Below are positions 6,371 through 8,836 of a DNA stretch of 8,836 nucleotides, in pieces. Under the pieces are notes generated by a model that saw nothing but the letters and a program-made list of their open reading frames with translations, searched no databases and was not told the DNA's origin. This DNA is from an uncultured Bacteroidales bacterium (GTDB lineage Bacteria; Bacteroidota; Bacteroidia; Bacteroidales; Paludibacteraceae): NCBI GenBank assembly GCA_903929065.1, contig CAIYTJ010000233.1, positions 1-8,836 of the forward strand, read 5' to 3'. The position numbers and the translations under genes are program-made. Position 1 is the stretch's first letter. Every line of letters starts with the position of its first letter.

Positions 6371-8737
6371 ATGAAAAATAACCTTTTAATCATTTCTGCA
6401 TTGCTTCTTTTGGCTGCTTGCCAGCCAAAATTAAATTATCCGGCAGATTCTGTGAACAATAAGAATCTGAATTCATTACTAACCCTGAAAATCGGTGAAA
6501 ATACGGTTTATTTGCAGGATTTTATTCTTAATCCGGGTGAAATTGATTCAGTTACAAGTTCTTCAGCTAAAGTAAGTTGCAAACTGTCAACTGATAAAAC
6601 TTTAACTAATCTTTCTGCCTCAAAAAATATGGAAACCTTCATGGATTTAAAAGTCTGGATAAAAGGCGTTTCCTATTCAATTCCTTGCCGCAAAACGGAT
6701 AAAATGGAGTGCCGTTTCATGTTCAATCCCGCTGGAAAAACGTATCAAAAAGTTCAGATTGCAGGACAAATGAACGATTGGACAGCAACAAGAACGCCGG
6801 ATTTGAAGCTGAACAGCAAAGGTTTATACGAAGTTACGCTGAATGTCAGTCCCGGAACGTATTTGTATCAACTAAAACTGGATGGAAATCAGGATGCTGA
6901 CCCGACAAATCCGAATAAAGTGGATAATGGCTATGGGAAATTTAATTCTTTGTTGCAGGTTGCCGGAAATGGCGATAAATTACCGAAACTTCTTACAGAC
7001 AAGTTCGGACTTTCAACTATCTCATTATCTACGCAAAATGAAGTAAAAAAAGTATTTGTTTACTGGCAAAATTACCTGTTACCAGAAAAATTTGTATTGC
7101 TGATAAACGGCAAAATTCAAATCAGCATTCCGGCTGAAGCCAAAAAGCTTGACCGTTCGTTTATTCGCGTTTGGACTTGCAACGATTTTGGGGTGAGCAA
7201 TGACATTTTAATTCCACTTGAAAAAGGAAATGTGTTGACTGACAGCAAACAAATTACCCGTCAGGATAAGCAAGCACAAATCATGTATTTCGCACTGATT
7301 GACCGGTTTAAGGATGGTGATACAAAGAATGATCATCCCATGAATCGTCCGGATGTGAATCACAAAGTGGATTATTGGGGCGGCGATTTGACCGGAATTC
7401 AACAAACCATTGATAATGGATATTTAAAAAATCTGGGAGTAAATACTCTTTGGATTTCGCCGGTAAATCAAAATCCGACAGAACCTTACGGATTTTATAA
7501 ACCCATGAATACAAAATTCTCGGGTTACCACGGCTACTGGCCAATTTCCTCTTCCAAAGTTGATTTTCGGTTTGGCACGAATCAGGAATTGAAAAATCTG
7601 GTGGCTGATGCGCACGAAAAGAACATGAATATTCTACTGGATTATGTAGCTCACCATGTGCATGTTGAACATCCGTTTTATAAACAACATCCTGAATTTA
7701 CCACTTCGCTTTATTTACCGGATGGAACATTAAACACTGAAAAATGGGACGAATACCGCCTGACAACATGGTTTGACACCTTTATGCCGACACTCGATTT
7801 GTCAAATCCAAAAGTGGTGGATATAATGACTGATTCTGCCATGTTTTGGTTGAATGAATTCAAACTGGACGGTTTCCGGCACGATGCCACGAAACACATT
7901 ACCGAACAATTCTGGCGTGAATTGACGTTGAAAATTAAGAAAGCAAATGCTGGTAAAAGTCTATATCAAATTGGTGAAACGTACGGAAGTCCGGAATTGA
8001 TAAGCAGTTACTTAACTACCGGAATGCTCGATGGACAATTTGATTTCAATGTGTACGATGTGGCCAATACCACTTTTGCCGGTGTAGGTGGAAGTAATTT
8101 ACTGCAGGTTCAAACCATTTTAAACGCCAGTTTATACACTTACGGAAGTCATAATTTAATGGGAAACATTTCCGGAAACCATGACAAACCAAGATTTATG
8201 GCTTTGGCTTCGGGCGATTTGAAATTTGGCGAAGATTCAAAAGCAGCCGGTTGGCAACGCCAAATCGGAATTACCGATTCCACGGCTTACGATAAATTAT
8301 TTTTGATGCACACGTTTAATATGACCATTCCGGGAGTTCCGGTAATATTTTATGGTGACGAAATCGGGCTGACGGGAGCAAACGATCCCGATTGCCGCCG
8401 AATGATGAAATTTGAAGAATTAAATAACCGTGAAAAGAATCTGCTGAAAAATGTATCAATTTTGGCACATCTTCGTTCAGAAAATCCAGTGCTTATTTAC
8501 GGCGATTTTATTAATATGCAAACAACTAAAAGTAGTTGGGTTTATGCCCGTAAATACTTTGATAAAGAAGCAATTGTATTTATAAATAATTCTTCAAAAC
8601 CGGTTTCATTGCAAGTTGAAATTCCCGAAATTTTAAAAGCAGAAGGACTTAAATCAACTTTTAATCATACCTTTGTTATCTCAAAAAATAAAATCAACAT
8701 GCAATTACCGGCTTATAGTGCAGATATTCTAATTTAA
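6371..8737 (+). CDS. Lipoprotein GH13 alpha-amylase with N-terminal glycogen-binding-like (E-set/CBM48-type) module
   Basis: A 788-residue enzyme. ATG 6371 opens a lipoprotein signal peptide with lipobox LAAC and lipidated Cys17. The residues after the cysteine (QPKLNYPADS) lack the acidic cluster that sends many Bacteroidota lipoproteins to the cell surface, so a periplasm-facing anchor is more likely. Residues 20-110 are a beta-rich region I cannot name. About 115-200 resemble the glycogen-binding E-set fold: VQIAGQMNDWTA, then GLYEVTLNVSPGTYLYQLKLDG. A further beta segment reaches to 300. The GH13 barrel begins near MYFALIDRFKDGD (from 305) and has LDYVAHHVH (423-431), GFRHDATKH with nucleophile Asp505, QIGETY with acid Glu536 and SGNHDKPR with Asp605. 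FYGDEIGLTGANDPDCRR (about 660-677) is the cyclomaltodextrinase/neopullulanase-type signature. A C-terminal beta domain follows from about 705. The usual Asn of region I is His428. It probably attacks maltodextrins or starch fragments together with the SusA-like enzyme. It is the last gene of the run. Confidence 0.88.
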   Translation: MKNNLLIISALLLLAACQPKLNYPADSVNNKNLNSLLTLKIGENTVYLQDFILNPGEIDSVTSSSAKVSCKLSTDKTLTNLSASKNMETFMDLKVWIKGVSYSIPCRKTDKMECRFMFNPAGKTYQKVQIAGQMNDWTATRTPDLKLNSKGLYEVTLNVSPGTYLYQLKLDGNQDADPTNPNKVDNGYGKFNSLLQVAGNGDKLPKLLTDKFGLSTISLSTQNEVKKVFVYWQNYLLPEKFVLLINGKIQISIPAEAKKLDRSFIRVWTCNDFGVSNDILIPLEKGNVLTDSKQITRQDKQAQIMYFALIDRFKDGDTKNDHPMNRPDVNHKVDYWGGDLTGIQQTIDNGYLKNLGVNTLWISPVNQNPTEPYGFYKPMNTKFSGYHGYWPISSSKVDFRFGTNQELKNLVADAHEKNMNILLDYVAHHVHVEHPFYKQHPEFTTSLYLPDGTLNTEKWDEYRLTTWFDTFMPTLDLSNPKVVDIMTDSAMFWLNEFKLDGFRHDATKHITEQFWRELTLKIKKANAGKSLYQIGETYGSPELISSYLTTGMLDGQFDFNVYDVANTTFAGVGGSNLLQVQTILNASLYTYGSHNLMGNISGNHDKPRFMALASGDLKFGEDSKAAGWQRQIGITDSTAYDKLFLMHTFNMTIPGVPVIFYGDEIGLTGANDPDCRRMMKFEELNNREKNLLKNVSILAHLRSENPVLIYGDFINMQTTKSSWVYARKYFDKEAIVFINNSSKPVSLQVEIPEILKAEGLKSTFNHTFVISKNKINMQLPAYSADILI

Positions 8738-8756
8738 TTAGTTTATTCTGACTTAT

Positions 8757-8836
8757 TATCAAGAAACTCTAACAAACATCATATTACAAAATCTTTAAAG
8801 ATTTTGTAATATGATGTTTGTTAGAGTTTCTTGATA
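8757..8836. repeat. 80-bp perfect palindrome with no loop, at the right edge of the window
   Basis: The left arm 8757-8796 and the right arm 8797-8836 are exact reverse complements over all 40 bases, checked base by base, with no spacer; the centre is the AATCTTTAAAGATT region. It begins 19 bp after the stop of the lipoprotein amylase gene and ends on the very last base. Transcribed, it would form a very stable hairpin and could end the operon, in either direction, but no T-run after the hairpin can be seen because the sequence stops. A length of 80 bp and lack of any mismatch or loop are beyond a normal intrinsic terminator. The other readings are a contig end that broke at a true palindrome, or a fold-back artefact in which the right arm is a copied complement of the left arm. 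Confidence 0.97.

Noticed and set aside
2739..8737. The two GH13 genes as a recent tandem duplication
   Set aside because: They differ in length, N-terminal modules, export signal and the sequence around each conserved region; they are distinct GH13 subtypes rather than recent copies.
1..8836. tRNA, rRNA, CRISPR array, insertion sequence or transposase
   Set aside because: Coding density is almost complete, no array of spaced repeats or transposase motif was seen, and the only notable repeat is the terminal palindrome.

Overview
The window is an A+T-rich stretch, all coding on the + strand, that reads as a Bacteroidota (Bacteroidetes) maltodextrin/starch utilisation locus. The main clues are a SusA-like neopullulanase, a lipoprotein amylase with a classical lipobox, a DUF4153 membrane protein, very short gaps between genes, and A-rich leaders with no clear Shine-Dalgarno sequence. 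The genus cannot be named from the sequence alone.

Layout, left to right: (1) the C-terminal part of a LacI-family regulator, cut by the window start (3-404); (2) an MFS sugar transporter of the GPH/SLC45-like type (416-1762); (3) the N-terminal domain of a GH65 glycoside phosphorylase (maltose phosphorylase-like) that stops before the catalytic barrel (1775-2728); (4) an exported SusA-like GH13 neopullulanase/cyclomaltodextrinase (2739-4583); (5) a polytopic DUF4153 membrane protein (4629-6359); (6) a lipoprotein GH13 amylase with a glycogen-binding-like module (6371-8737); (7) an 80-bp perfect, loopless palindrome that ends exactly at the last base (8757-8836). No gap between genes exceeds 45 bp, so genes 1-6 look like one transcription unit. 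Its promoter, if shared, lies left of the window or inside a gene.

Inferred joint function: the lipoprotein amylase and the SusA-like enzyme cut alpha-glucans or maltodextrins on the outer side of the inner membrane, the MFS carrier imports maltose or short maltodextrins, and a cytoplasmic GH65 phosphorylase would split them. The LacI protein would sense the sugar. The phosphorylase step appears broken here because the GH65 gene is truncated. No beta-phosphoglucomutase and no SusC/SusD pair are present in the window, although such genes often accompany loci of this type.

The best candidates for a second look are the GH65 truncation and its abrupt junction with the amylase gene, the terminal perfect palindrome (real structure or assembly fold-back), and the DUF4153 gene lodged between two amylases. 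I did not find evidence of a wholly new system; most of the window is a recognisable sugar-use operon.
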